Shown here one piece after another: positions 34,332 through 43,240 of a stretch of DNA of 64,000 nt. Location of the stretch: positions 289,244-353,243 of the forward strand of contig JABLXY010000003.1 of NCBI GenBank assembly GCA_013177795.1, in the 5' to 3' direction. Source of the DNA: Syntrophaceae bacterium (lineage in GTDB: Bacteria > Desulfobacterota > Syntrophia > Syntrophales > UBA2192). Under the pieces are notes generated by a model. It ran no database searches. It had not been told where the DNA came from and worked only from the letters and a program-made list of their open reading frames with translations. Positions within the stretch are counted from its first letter, which is position 1; each line of letters begins with the position of its first letter. The translations under genes and the position numbers were made by a program.

Positions 34332-35312
34332 CTAGAATGCCTGAATCGCGAAGAGCAGCACCGGCAGCACGAGGGCGAGCATGGCCGTCGTGACGAACCA
34401 GCAGGAGTTGGCCAGGTCGAGGTTCAGATCGTAGATCGAGGGCGGGATCAGGGCGTTGAAGGCCACGGGCATCGACGAGAGGATCAGCACGACCTTGAGC
34501 GGCAGCCCGCCGTCGATCCTGCCGAATCCCAGGCCCACGGCCAGCGCGCAGGTCAGGGCGGGCACGGCGGCGAACTTGATGGCGGCCACGGCGGCCGACT
34601 CCCGCAGGTAGTCCCCCACCCGGCGGAACCGCAGGGCGAGGCCCACGGAGACGAGGAGCATGAAGGCCTGGAGCGGGATCAAGACGGCGTTGACGGGACC
34701 GTAGACCGCGGGCCTGTCGAGGCCGCTCGCGTTGAGTGCGCCGCCCGCAACAAGGGCTGAAACCGAGACGAGGATCAGGGGGTCGCGCAGGAGGCCCCTC
34801 ACGCGGTCCCAGCGGCCTTCAACCACGGCGTAGCCGCTGTAGTGCTTCGCGATGGGGAAGCCGATGGAGTAGTAGGAAAGCTCCTCGAAGATCTTGTAGA
34901 TGGGCACGAGCGCGAAGCCCGGCTCGCCCAGGTAGACATAGCAGACGAGGGCGCCGATCGAGCCGATGTTGGTGAAGGAGCCGCAGCAGAAGAGGGCCCC
35001 CGTCTTCTTCGGCGGGAGGTGAAGAATCCTCGCCGCACCCAGGGCCAGCACGCCGCCCGTGACGATGGCGAAGAGTCCCACGAAGGGAAGTGCCGCGAGG
35101 GCCGCATCCCGGATGCTGACGATCCAGGTGGCGCCCACGATGGCCACGGGGTTGACGAACAGCAGCGCCGCCCGCTGGAGCCCCTTGCGAAGCGAGTCGA
35201 TGGGGAGGGGCAGACGGATGACCCCGCGGGCCGCGAGCACCTGGATCGCATAGCCCAGCAGAAGCCCCGCGAGAATGACGGTAAAGGAAGTGAGAAGCTT
35301 TGCCACGGCCAT
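34332..35312 (-). CDS. AEC (auxin efflux carrier) family transporter
   Basis: A 326-residue polytopic membrane protein with about ten hydrophobic segments in two inverted halves. The pattern, such as LLFVNPVAIVGATWIVSI, GAARILHLPPKKTGALFCCGSFTNIGSIGALVCYVYLGEPGFALVPIYKIFEEL in the middle and AFNALIPPSIYDLNLDLANSCWFVTTAMLALVLPVL at the end, fits the AEC/bile-acid-arsenite transporter superfamily. Members move malate, malonate and other organic anions. The substrate is not readable. Its promoter region has only a poor sigma-54-like match. Confidence 0.8.
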   Translation of the reverse strand: MAVAKLLTSFTVILAGLLLGYAIQVLAARGVIRLPLPIDSLRKGLQRAALLFVNPVAIVGATWIVSIRDAALAALPFVGLFAIVTGGVLALGAARILHLPPKKTGALFCCGSFTNIGSIGALVCYVYLGEPGFALVPIYKIFEELSYYSIGFPIAKHYSGYAVVEGRWDRVRGLLRDPLILVSVSALVAGGALNASGLDRPAVYGPVNAVLIPLQAFMLLVSVGLALRFRRVGDYLRESAAVAAIKFAAVPALTCALAVGLGFGRIDGGLPLKVVLILSSMPVAFNALIPPSIYDLNLDLANSCWFVTTAMLALVLPVLLFAIQAF

Positions 35313-35414
35313 CGGTCAAGGGCCCGCCCGGGAAAATTCCCGCCCGCATCCTATACCCCGGCCGCGACGCCCACTGCAAGCCAAACGTGGCAACTGTCTG
35401 GGCAGACGAAAAAA

Positions 35415-35439
35415 GGGCCGGCCGAAATCCGGCCGGCCC
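35415..35439 (-). terminator. Intrinsic terminator of the cheD-HDOD operon
   Basis: Perfect 10-base stem GGGCCGGCCG / CGGCCGGCCC, loop AAATC; on the minus strand it is followed by six T. Strong. Confidence 0.88.
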
Positions 35440-35467
35440 CTTGCGATCGGGGCGCAACACGGGATTC

Positions 35468-36331
35468 TCAATTCGGCGCGGCCTGCACGATCCCGACCAT
35501 CTCCCGCGCGTTGTCCATTTCCTTCACCAGCCGGGCGAGGGACTCCTCGTAGTCCTGCTGCGTGAGCCCCAGGCGGCCCAGGGCCCCGTCCACCCCGTCG
35601 TAGGCCAGCCCGTCGGCGCCCCGGCCGATGCCCAGCATGAGGCAGCCCTGGTCGGCAAGATGTATGACCCAGGACATACGGTCCGCCTTGCCCTGCAGGC
35701 GGTCCGGCCGGTGGTGGTAGGCGATCGCGACACGGATGTCCTCCGGGAATTTCCACTGCGCGGCGATCATGCCTCCCAGCGTGGCGTGGTTCATGCCGAG
35801 CACCTTCTCCTCAGCCTCGAGGAACGGGCGGGACTGCTCCGCGACGATCTTCTTGATCTCGGCGTACTTGTCCTTCACGAACTCGCCGAGGACGATCTTC
35901 CCGATGTCGTGCAGGAGCGCCGCGGTGAAGAGGCTTGCGTCCGCATGCCGGGAGACCCTTTCCGCCAGGATCTGCGCCAGCAGGGCGGTCCCCACGGCAT
36001 GCTCCCAGAGCTCCCTCGCCTCGGTCTCGTAGCCCGGCGTGCTCTTGAAGAAGCGCGACATGCCGGCGGCCATGACGGCCCGCACGACGTTCTGCCTGCC
36101 GAGGTACATGATGGCGTCGTGCACGTTGTCCACCTTGTGCCGCAGCCCGAAGTAGGCCGAGTTGCACATCCGCAGGATGTTGGCCGTGATCGACTGGTCC
36201 AGACGGATCACCTCCACGAGTTCCGTCAGCGAGGAATCGGGGTTGTTGATGAGCCCGGTCACCTTGTGGATCGTGGCGGGAAAGGCCGGAAGCCGGGTCA
36301 TGGAATTCCGGATTGCGCTGTCGAGATTCAT
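35468..36331 (-). CDS. HDOD domain signalling protein
   Basis: A 287-residue HDOD protein with the domain spanning about 15-215: RLPAFPATIHKVTGLINNPDSSLTELVEVIRLDQSITANILRMCNSAYFGL near the start and FTAALLHDIGKIVLGEFV in the HD-like core. HDOD proteins usually lack phosphodiesterase activity and act as adaptors in bacterial signalling. The start overlaps the cheD stop by 4 bases (ATGA), so the two are coupled, and the pair is transcribed from a sigma-54 promoter. Confidence 0.92.
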   Translation of the reverse strand: MNLDSAIRNSMTRLPAFPATIHKVTGLINNPDSSLTELVEVIRLDQSITANILRMCNSAYFGLRHKVDNVHDAIMYLGRQNVVRAVMAAGMSRFFKSTPGYETEARELWEHAVGTALLAQILAERVSRHADASLFTAALLHDIGKIVLGEFVKDKYAEIKKIVAEQSRPFLEAEEKVLGMNHATLGGMIAAQWKFPEDIRVAIAYHHRPDRLQGKADRMSWVIHLADQGCLMLGIGRGADGLAYDGVDGALGRLGLTQQDYEESLARLVKEMDNAREMVGIVQAAPN

Positions 36332-36813
36332 GCCATCTCCTCCCAGCCGCCGTCAGGCCGCTTCACGAGTGTTTTCCCCGTCGAGATGTCCATCCGCACG
36401 GCCCGGTTGTGGTTGCCCCCGGTGTCCTCCGCCGTCAGCGGGATGGCAAACTTCCCGAGGATCTGCCGGGCCGCCGCGATATTGCCCTCGCTGATGCTGC
36501 GGGAGATCCCCTGGCCCATCAGGATCGCCCCCCCGGCCAGGCGGGCCGTGAGCGACTCCCGGCGCGCACCCTTTTGCGTGCAGGTTTCGATCAGCAGCGG
36601 GATCGCCACGTCGGCGAACATGGCCGGGTACTCCCGGGCCCGCTGGGGGTCCGACGCCGAATCGGGCAGCATGAAGTGGGCGATGCCGCCGGTCGCTGTC
36701 TCGCGGTCGTAGAGCATGACGGCCGCCGTGGATCCCAGCCCGTAGACGACGAGTTGGTCCTGCGGATTGTTGCTCGCGGTGAAATCAGCCAGCTTGACGA
36801 GGATCTGGGGCAT
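36328..36813 (-). CDS. cheD: CheD family protein lacking the catalytic Cys
   Basis: A 161-residue member of the CheD family, which deamidates chemoreceptor glutamines and partners CheC. The active-site loop that reads GLGSC in active enzymes reads GLGST here: Thr29 takes the place of the catalytic Cys (Cys27 of Thermotoga CheD). The position of the catalytic Thr is Val23. The active-site His is kept (His46 in AHFMLP), as are LAGGA and EDTGGNHNRAV. It is therefore probably inactive as a deamidase but may still bind partners. No other che genes are near. First gene of a two-gene operon with HDOD. Confidence 0.88.
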   Translation of the reverse strand: MPQILVKLADFTASNNPQDQLVVYGLGSTAAVMLYDRETATGGIAHFMLPDSASDPQRAREYPAMFADVAIPLLIETCTQKGARRESLTARLAGGAILMGQGISRSISEGNIAAARQILGKFAIPLTAEDTGGNHNRAVRMDISTGKTLVKRPDGGWEEMA

Positions 36814-37149
36814 GGTGCAACCTGTTGCGGTTGTGGCTGGATCGGTTCGTGTTTACAGGTTGCCGTCCTTGCAATCAAGAAACGGACACGTTTTCCCGGA
36901 ATGTTTGCATCCTTCGTGCCACGCACCGCTGGCTAATACTTACGTCGTAGGCAAAATCATACATCTTTGGTACTTGACTTCCCCCTGCGTTGGAATAAGC
37001 TTCCGGTTAAAATATTCAATTATCTCAAAATATTACATGAGATCCGCGGGGCGGGGGACCCAGGTGCGGCCGGTCCGGAAACAGGGCAGCCCTTTTTCTA
37101 CGGCGGCCTAAGGTGACCGGGGCCGTGGCGGATTTCCGGTGCAGGCCGC
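36814..37149. other. Divergent region between cheD and tssE
   Basis: 336 bases holding the minus-strand sigma-54 promoter of cheD at 36906-36921 and an AT-rich stretch (about 36930-37045) that probably contains the tssE promoter. TTGGAA at 36990 and several TAAAAT/TATTCA-like boxes are present but none pairs convincingly. No plus-strand -24/-12 element was found. Confidence 0.5.
36906..36921 (-). promoter_or_regulatory. Sigma-54 promoter of the cheD-HDOD operon
   Basis: On the minus strand TGGCACGAAGGATGCA: complete TGGCACG at -24 and TGCA at -12 with 10-base GG-GC spacing; about 93 bases before the cheD start. Confidence 0.78.
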
Positions 37150-37560
37150 ATGGCTGAAGAGAGGCTTCTGGAGCGCATCCGAACCTGGAAAAACGAGCCG
37201 AGAAGGCGGGGCCGGGGAGAGCTGCGCCGGCAGATCGATTCCATCGTGGCCCACCTGCAGCGGATCCTCAACACCCGGCAGGGCAACGTGCCCATCTCCG
37301 GGGCATACGGGGTGCCGGACCTGACGGATTTCATGCTGTCCTATCCCGAATCGGTCACCGAGATCGAGAGGAGCATCCGGCAGGCCATCGAGGAGTACGA
37401 GCCGCGGCTCACCTCCGTCCGGGTGCGTTTCATGCACCAGGAGGAGGACGTCCTGTGCCTGCGGTTTCAGGTCGTGGCGCAGCTCCGGGGCGAGTCGGGC
37501 AGGAATGTCCTGATCGAGACGATCGTGGATTCGGACGGGAAGGTCAGCCTGAAGGGCTGA
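37150..37560 (+). CDS. tssE: TssE, T6SS baseplate protein (gp25-like)
   Basis: A 136-residue homologue of phage T4 gp25 and T6SS baseplate wedge protein TssE. The core is NVPISGAYGVPDLTDFMLSYPESVTEIERSIRQAIEEYEPRLTSVRVRF; the wedge motif YEPRL is present. It helps start sheath polymerisation. Ribosome binding site is weak. First gene of the plus-strand T6SS block E-F-G-H. Confidence 0.9.
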   Translation: MAEERLLERIRTWKNEPRRRGRGELRRQIDSIVAHLQRILNTRQGNVPISGAYGVPDLTDFMLSYPESVTEIERSIRQAIEEYEPRLTSVRVRFMHQEEDVLCLRFQVVAQLRGESGRNVLIETIVDSDGKVSLKG

Positions 37561-37591
37561 CCGGAAACACCGTGGAGGGGTAGGGGCCGAC

Positions 37592-39325
37592 ATGATCAAC
37601 CGGTATTTTCAACAGGAAATGAACCAGCTCAGGGAGCTCGGCGCCTCCTTCGCAAAGGCCTACCCGGCCCTGGCCCCCATGCTGAGCGGGCCGGCGGCGG
37701 ATCCCGACGTGGAGCGACTGCTGGAAGGCGTCTCCTTCCAGACGGCCCTGCTGCGCCAGAAGCTCGACGACGACTTCCCCGAGATCATCCAGGACTTGGT
37801 CCGGATCATCTGGCCGCACTACCTGCGGCCGATTCCGTCCACGTCGACGGTCGTCTTCACGCCGAAGGCCACGCTCAGGCAGCCCGCGACAATCCCGGCG
37901 GGCACCCCTCTGGCCTCGCTCCCTGTCGATGGGACGCCGTGCCTGTTCCGGACCTGCAGCGACGTGGAGATCCATCCCCTGACGCTCCTGGAGGCCGCCT
38001 TCGAGCAGCCCCCGGGCCGGCCCCCGCAGGTGCGGCTGCTGATGGAACTCGTCGGGCTCCGGCTCTCCGACTGGCGCCCGGAGTCGCTCCGCTTTTTCCT
38101 GGCCGGTGACTACGCCGAGGCATCGGACCTGTACTTCCTGCTGATGCGGCACCTGAAGCGGGTCGTCCTCGAGCCGCTCGAGGGCGGCGATGCGGCCGCA
38201 CTGCCCCCGGAGTGCCTGCGGGACGCAGGCTTTTCCGAACAGGCGGCCCTCGTTCCCTACCCGTCTCACGCCTTCCCGGGTTACCGTGTCCTGCAGGAGT
38301 ATTTCGTCTCGCCGGAAAAGTTTCTCTACGTCGGGCTCTCCGGCTGGGACCGTTGGCGGGACAGGGGGGGCGGGTCGAAATTCGAGGTCCGCTTCGAGTT
38401 CGACGCCCTTCCCGTGCGCCCGGCACGGCTGGGCCGGGACGACGTCGCCCTCCATGCCACCCCCGTCGTCAACCTCTTCGCGCACGAGGCGGACCCCATC
38501 GCGCTGGATCACCGCCGCCCTTGGTACCCCGTGCGCCCGGCCGGTTACCACGCGGGCAGCGGCCAGGTCTATGCCGTCGACGCCGTGACGGGGTTCATCC
38601 AGGGGAGCGCCGCGGAGAGGCGCTACCTGCCCTTCGAGCATTTCAACCCCGACGTCCGCTCGACACCCGTCTATCACACGACCTGCAGGCGCTCCCCCGT
38701 CGGGCCCGGGGCCGACGTGTTTCTCTCCGTGGCCTACCCGCCCGAGGCGGGTGTGCCGCGGCCCGAGACCCTTTCCGTCGAATTGACGTGCACCAACGGC
38801 ACGCTGCCCGAAAGCCTGCGCGTCGGGGACATCTGCGTCGCCACGGGGGCCTCGCCGGAGTTTGCGACCTTCCGGAACATCAAGCCCCTCACGCCGGCGG
38901 TGTTTCCGCCGCTTTCCACGAACTTCCTGTGGCGGCTCGTCTCGCACCTGTCGCTCAACTACCTTTCGCTCGCCCACCCGGACCGGCTGCGGGCCCTGCT
39001 GGACCTGTACGTCTTTCCGGAGTGCCGCGACCGGTCGGCCGTCCTGGCCAACCGCAAGCGCATCGCGGGCATCGAGCAGGTCGAGGACAGGCCGTCGGAC
39101 CGCCTCGTCGGCGGGCTGCCGGTGAGGGGACGCGAGGTGACGTTCAGGCTGCGCCGCGATCACTACGTCTCGACGGGCGATCTGTTCCTCTTCGGCTCCG
39201 TCCTGGACGTCTTCCTGGGGGGCTACGCCTCCGTCAACTCGTTCACGAGCCTCGGCATCCGGGAAACGATGAAAGGAGAGACCTACCGATGGCCGGCCAG
39301 GCTGGGCAATCACCCGCTGATCTGA
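37592..39325 (+). CDS. tssF: TssF, T6SS baseplate protein
   Basis: A 577-residue TssF (VasA/ImpG) protein. The N-terminus MINRYFQQEMNQLRELGASFAKAYPALAPML is diagnostic of the family, followed by DPDVERLLEGVSFQTALLRQKLDDDFPEIIQDL. TssF forms the wedge complex with TssE, TssG and TssK. GGAGGGG precedes the ATG. The end overlaps tssG by 37 bases. Confidence 0.94.
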   Translation: MINRYFQQEMNQLRELGASFAKAYPALAPMLSGPAADPDVERLLEGVSFQTALLRQKLDDDFPEIIQDLVRIIWPHYLRPIPSTSTVVFTPKATLRQPATIPAGTPLASLPVDGTPCLFRTCSDVEIHPLTLLEAAFEQPPGRPPQVRLLMELVGLRLSDWRPESLRFFLAGDYAEASDLYFLLMRHLKRVVLEPLEGGDAAALPPECLRDAGFSEQAALVPYPSHAFPGYRVLQEYFVSPEKFLYVGLSGWDRWRDRGGGSKFEVRFEFDALPVRPARLGRDDVALHATPVVNLFAHEADPIALDHRRPWYPVRPAGYHAGSGQVYAVDAVTGFIQGSAAERRYLPFEHFNPDVRSTPVYHTTCRRSPVGPGADVFLSVAYPPEAGVPRPETLSVELTCTNGTLPESLRVGDICVATGASPEFATFRNIKPLTPAVFPPLSTNFLWRLVSHLSLNYLSLAHPDRLRALLDLYVFPECRDRSAVLANRKRIAGIEQVEDRPSDRLVGGLPVRGREVTFRLRRDHYVSTGDLFLFGSVLDVFLGGYASVNSFTSLGIRETMKGETYRWPARLGNHPLI

Positions 39326-40320
39326 CGGCGGACCTGCTGGGCAGGGGGCACGAGTACGCATTCGTCCAGGTCCTGCGCCTCATGCGGCTGCTCGGCCACG
39401 ACGCGGAGACCCCCGGGGATGCGGCAGGCCCTGCTCCGGGACGGCGGCACCTGAGGATCCGCCCGGCCAATTCGCTGGGTTTCCCCGCGGCCGACATCGC
39501 CGCCGTCGAAAGGACGGGAGGCGATGAAGCCGGTTTCCGGGTCACCGCGACCTTCCTGGGGCTCTACGGGCCCGCCTCGCCGCTCCCCGCGTTCTACACG
39601 GAGGACCTCCTGCAGGATGAAACCTCCGACGAGTCGGTGACGCGGGACTTCCTGGACATCTTCAATCACCGGCTCTTTGCCCTCTTCTTCCGGTGCGCAC
39701 TGAAATACCGCCTGTTCTTCCGGGTCTGCGAGGAGCGAAGCGCGGAGGACCTGGAGAGGCTCTTTTGCCTCCTGGGCCTGGGCGAGCCCGGACTGCGGCA
39801 GGGGCTCGCCGACGCGCAGTCCCTGCTGCGCTACATCGGCATTTTCACCCAGCACCCCCGCAGCGCCCTGGGGCTGGAGACCATGCTGCGCGATGCCTTC
39901 CCGGGGGTGCCGGTGCGGGTCCTCCCGTGCTGCCGGCGCCGCGTGCGCATCCCGGCCGAACAGCGGCTGCACCTCGGCCGGTCGGGGTGCCGACTCGGCA
40001 TCGACAGCGTCCTCGGCGGGGAAATCGAGGACCGCACGGGCAAGATCCGCCTCCGTGTCGGCCCGGTGGACCTCGGCGCATTCCAGCGCCTCCTGCCTGG
40101 CAGCCGGGACCACGAACGGATCGCCCTGCTGACGCGCCTGTACCTGCAGGACCCCCTCGAGCGGGATGTGGAACTCGTGCTGGCGCAGGGGGAGGCCCGG
40201 ACGACGCGCCTGGGCGGTGCGGCGATGTCGAGGCTGGGGCTCGACACCTGGGTGTTTTCCGGCGAGCGCATCGGGGAGACGAGCGCTGTCTTCCCGCTGC
40301 AACAGGGGTCGGCCGGATGA
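39289..40320 (+). CDS. tssG: TssG, T6SS baseplate protein
   Basis: A 343-residue TssG (VasB/ImpH). Family features include the N-terminal EYAFVQVLRLMRLLG, the block RIRPANSLGFPAADI, and FLGLYGPASPLPAFYTEDLLQ. AAAGGAG lies upstream of the ATG at 39289, inside the tssF 3' end. The stop overlaps the clpV start (ATGA). Some GC-rich alternative frames are longer, but only this frame has family similarity. Confidence 0.92.
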   Translation: MAGQAGQSPADLTADLLGRGHEYAFVQVLRLMRLLGHDAETPGDAAGPAPGRRHLRIRPANSLGFPAADIAAVERTGGDEAGFRVTATFLGLYGPASPLPAFYTEDLLQDETSDESVTRDFLDIFNHRLFALFFRCALKYRLFFRVCEERSAEDLERLFCLLGLGEPGLRQGLADAQSLLRYIGIFTQHPRSALGLETMLRDAFPGVPVRVLPCCRRRVRIPAEQRLHLGRSGCRLGIDSVLGGEIEDRTGKIRLRVGPVDLGAFQRLLPGSRDHERIALLTRLYLQDPLERDVELVLAQGEARTTRLGGAAMSRLGLDTWVFSGERIGETSAVFPLQQGSAG

Positions 40321-42956
40321 TCACCGTCGACCTCAAGGCCCTGCTGGGCCGCCTCAACGACTTCTGCACCTCCGCCCTCGAGGGGGCGGCGGGCGCCTGT
40401 GTCGCCCGCACGCACTACGAGGTGACCGTCGAGCACTGCCTGGGCAGCCTTCTCGAGGAGCCCCGGTCGGACATCCCGCTGCTGCTGCGCCAACTCGGCG
40501 TGGATGCGGGCCGGTTGAAGCAGGCCGTCGAGGAGTGCCTCGAGGCCCTGCGCACCGGGAATACCGGCAGGCCCGTTTTCTCCCCCCTGCTCATCGAGTG
40601 GCTCGAGGAGGCGTGGCTCGTCTCCTCCATCGATTTCCAGGAGCAGCGCATCCGTTCGGCCGCCCTGCTGGGCGCGCTGGTGGGCCGGCTCTACCGGCTT
40701 GCCGAAGGGCGCTGCATCGACCTCCTCAAGCCCGTCACGCGCGATGCGCTTTACGCTGCGCTTGCCGCCGTTGCCGGCGCCTCCGTCGAGAGCGCCTCGC
40801 GCGGGGACGCCCCGCAACGCGGCGCGCCGCCCGACCCGTCGGGTGCCGCCGCCGTCCGGCGCTACTGCACGGACTTCACCGGCAAGGCGCGGGCAGGGGA
40901 AATCGACCCCGTCTTCGGCCGCGACCGGGAAATCGCCCGGATGATCGACATCCTGGCCCGCAGGCGCAAGAACAACCCCATCATCGTGGGCGAGGCGGGC
41001 GTGGGGAAGACGGCTGTCGTGGAGGGGCTCGCACTGCGCATCGTCGAGGACGACGTCCCGGAACTCCTGAGAGGGGTCTCCATCCTGGGGCTCGACATGG
41101 GCCTGCTGCAGGCCGGGGCCGGGGTCAAGGGGGAGTTCGAGAACCGCCTCAAGTCCGTCATCAGCGAGATCAAGGCCTCGCCCGCGCCGATCATCCTGTT
41201 CATCGACGAGGCCCACACCCTGATCGGGGCGGGCGGGCAGGCAGGGGGGAGCGACGCGGCCAACCTGCTCAAGCCGGCGCTTGCCCGGGGCGAGCTGCGC
41301 ACCATCGCCGCGACGACCTGGTCCGAGTACAAGAAGTACTTCGAGAAGGACGCCGCGCTGGCCCGGCGCTTCCAGCCCGTCCAGCTCGACGAGCCCGACG
41401 TGGAGACGGCCGTTCTCATCCTGCGGGGCCTGAAGGACCGCTACGAGGCGGCGCACGGCGTCGTCGTCCGCGACGACGCGATCGTGGCCGCCGCCGAGCT
41501 CTCCGGCCGCTACATCTCGGGCCGGCAGCTGCCCGACAAGGCCGTGGATCTGCTCGACACGAGTGCGGCGAGGGTGAAGATTCTGCTCACGGCCAAGCCC
41601 GACGCCCTCGAGGACCGCGAGCGGTCCATGCGCGCCCTGGAGCGCGAGAAGAAGGCCCTCGAGCGCGACCGCCTGCACGGCATCGCCATCGACGAAGCGC
41701 GGCCCCTCGCAATCGAGGAAGAGCTCGCGCGGCTCCGCGGGGAGACGGATCGGCTCCGGGAGCGCTGGGGAAGGGAACATGCAATCGCGCAGCGGATGGT
41801 TTCGCTGCGCCGGGAGCTCTGCATGCTTGCGGGCGAGGGCCGGGAGGAGGAGAGGCGAAAGGAACTCAAGAACGAGCTCGACGGCGCGACGCGGGAACTC
41901 GAGGCCATCCAGGCAGGCTCGCCGCTCGTGCGCGTCGAGGTCGACCCGGATGTCGTCGCCAGGGTCGTCTCCGACTGGACGGGGATCCCCCTTGGCCGGG
42001 TGCTGCGCGACCAGGTCCGCAACGTGGTCAGCCTCGAGGAGGACCTGCGCCGGCGGATCAGGGGGCAGGACGAGGCGATGGCCTCCATCGCCGAGATCAT
42101 CCGGGCGTCGAAGGCGGGGCTTGCGGACCCCCGCCAGCCGATGGGGGTGTTTCTCCTCGTCGGCCCCAGCGGCACGGGGAAGACGGAGACGGGGCTGGCC
42201 GTGGCGGACCTGCTCTTCGGCGGGGAGCGCTTCCTGACGATGATCAACATGAGCGAGTTCCAGGAGGCGCACACAGTGAGCCGCCTCATCGGGTCGCCCC
42301 CGGGCTACGTGGGCTTCGGCGAAGGCGGCGTGCTGACCGAGGCGGTGCGCCAGAGGCCCTACTCGGTCATCCTCGTCGACGAGGTCGAGAAGGCCCACCT
42401 CGACGTGGTCAACCTCTTCTACCAGGTCTTCGACAAGGGGACGCTCGCCGACGGCGAGGGCCGCATCATCGACTTCAGCAACACGGTCCTCTTTCTGACG
42501 AGCAACCTGGCCTCCGACGTGATTGCCCGGCTCTGCGCCGCAAACGGGCGCCCACCGGCCGGGGCGCTCGTCGGGGCGATCCGGCCGATCCTGTCGAAGC
42601 ACTTCAAGCCGGCGCTGCTGGCCCGCATGACGATCGTGCCCTTCTACACCCTCGACCCTGCCTGCATGCAGGAGATCGTCTCCCTGAAGCTCGACAGGCT
42701 GGCCGCGCGCATGGCGGGAAACAGCAACATGAAGCTGACCTGGTCGCCCGAGGTGGTCGGGCAGATCGCGGCGCGGTGCACCGAGGTGGAGACGGGCGCC
42801 CGCAACATCGAACACATCCTGCGCGCGACGATTCTCCCGCAGCTCTCGCGGGAGATTCTCGCCCGCATGGGCGATGCGGCCATGCCCTCCGAGGTCCGCC
42901 TGGAAATGCAGGACGGGGCTTTCCGCATCCGCTTTTCGAACCCGGCGGGGATGTAG
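40317..42956 (+). CDS. tssH: TssH/ClpV, T6SS sheath disassembly ATPase
   Basis: An 879-residue ClpB-type AAA+ ATPase that recycles contracted TssBC sheath. An N-domain (about 1-150) is followed by AAA-1 with Walker A GEAGVGKT and a Walker B block IILFIDEAHTLIGAGG. A coiled-coil middle domain and AAA-2 with GPSGTGKT, Walker B VILVDEVEKAH and a C-terminal D2-small domain follow. The pore loop and arginine finger region are as in ClpB. Cytoplasmic. Last gene of the plus-strand block, converging on vgrG across about 280 bases in which no gene was recognised. Confidence 0.95.
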   Translation: MITVDLKALLGRLNDFCTSALEGAAGACVARTHYEVTVEHCLGSLLEEPRSDIPLLLRQLGVDAGRLKQAVEECLEALRTGNTGRPVFSPLLIEWLEEAWLVSSIDFQEQRIRSAALLGALVGRLYRLAEGRCIDLLKPVTRDALYAALAAVAGASVESASRGDAPQRGAPPDPSGAAAVRRYCTDFTGKARAGEIDPVFGRDREIARMIDILARRRKNNPIIVGEAGVGKTAVVEGLALRIVEDDVPELLRGVSILGLDMGLLQAGAGVKGEFENRLKSVISEIKASPAPIILFIDEAHTLIGAGGQAGGSDAANLLKPALARGELRTIAATTWSEYKKYFEKDAALARRFQPVQLDEPDVETAVLILRGLKDRYEAAHGVVVRDDAIVAAAELSGRYISGRQLPDKAVDLLDTSAARVKILLTAKPDALEDRERSMRALEREKKALERDRLHGIAIDEARPLAIEEELARLRGETDRLRERWGREHAIAQRMVSLRRELCMLAGEGREEERRKELKNELDGATRELEAIQAGSPLVRVEVDPDVVARVVSDWTGIPLGRVLRDQVRNVVSLEEDLRRRIRGQDEAMASIAEIIRASKAGLADPRQPMGVFLLVGPSGTGKTETGLAVADLLFGGERFLTMINMSEFQEAHTVSRLIGSPPGYVGFGEGGVLTEAVRQRPYSVILVDEVEKAHLDVVNLFYQVFDKGTLADGEGRIIDFSNTVLFLTSNLASDVIARLCAANGRPPAGALVGAIRPILSKHFKPALLARMTIVPFYTLDPACMQEIVSLKLDRLAARMAGNSNMKLTWSPEVVGQIAARCTEVETGARNIEHILRATILPQLSREILARMGDAAMPSEVRLEMQDGAFRIRFSNPAGM

Positions 42957-43240
42957 AGTTATCAGCGCGTCCCGACCCGGCCGGCGGGGCGTGAGCCGTG
43001 CCGAGTCGATCACGTCGCATAGGGGCTCATGGGGCGCAAGGTCGCCTTCCTGCCGGACGCTGCTCCCGTTGGGCTCGCCGCGATACGCATCGGTGAGGGC
43101 CAGGGGCGCCTGTTCGCGGGGGAACCGGAGCGTTCCGTCGGGCATGAATCGTGGACGTCGTGCGCGGGGCGACCGCGTGAAACGGCTGCACGTGCGGATC
43201 GGGCGCCCGGCAGGCGGGAGCGGGAAACGGGGAAGGGCTG

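Noticed and set aside
35313-35400. TGGCTTGCAGTGGGCG upstream of the AEC transporter
   Set aside because: The -12 box reads GGGC; poor match despite the spacing.
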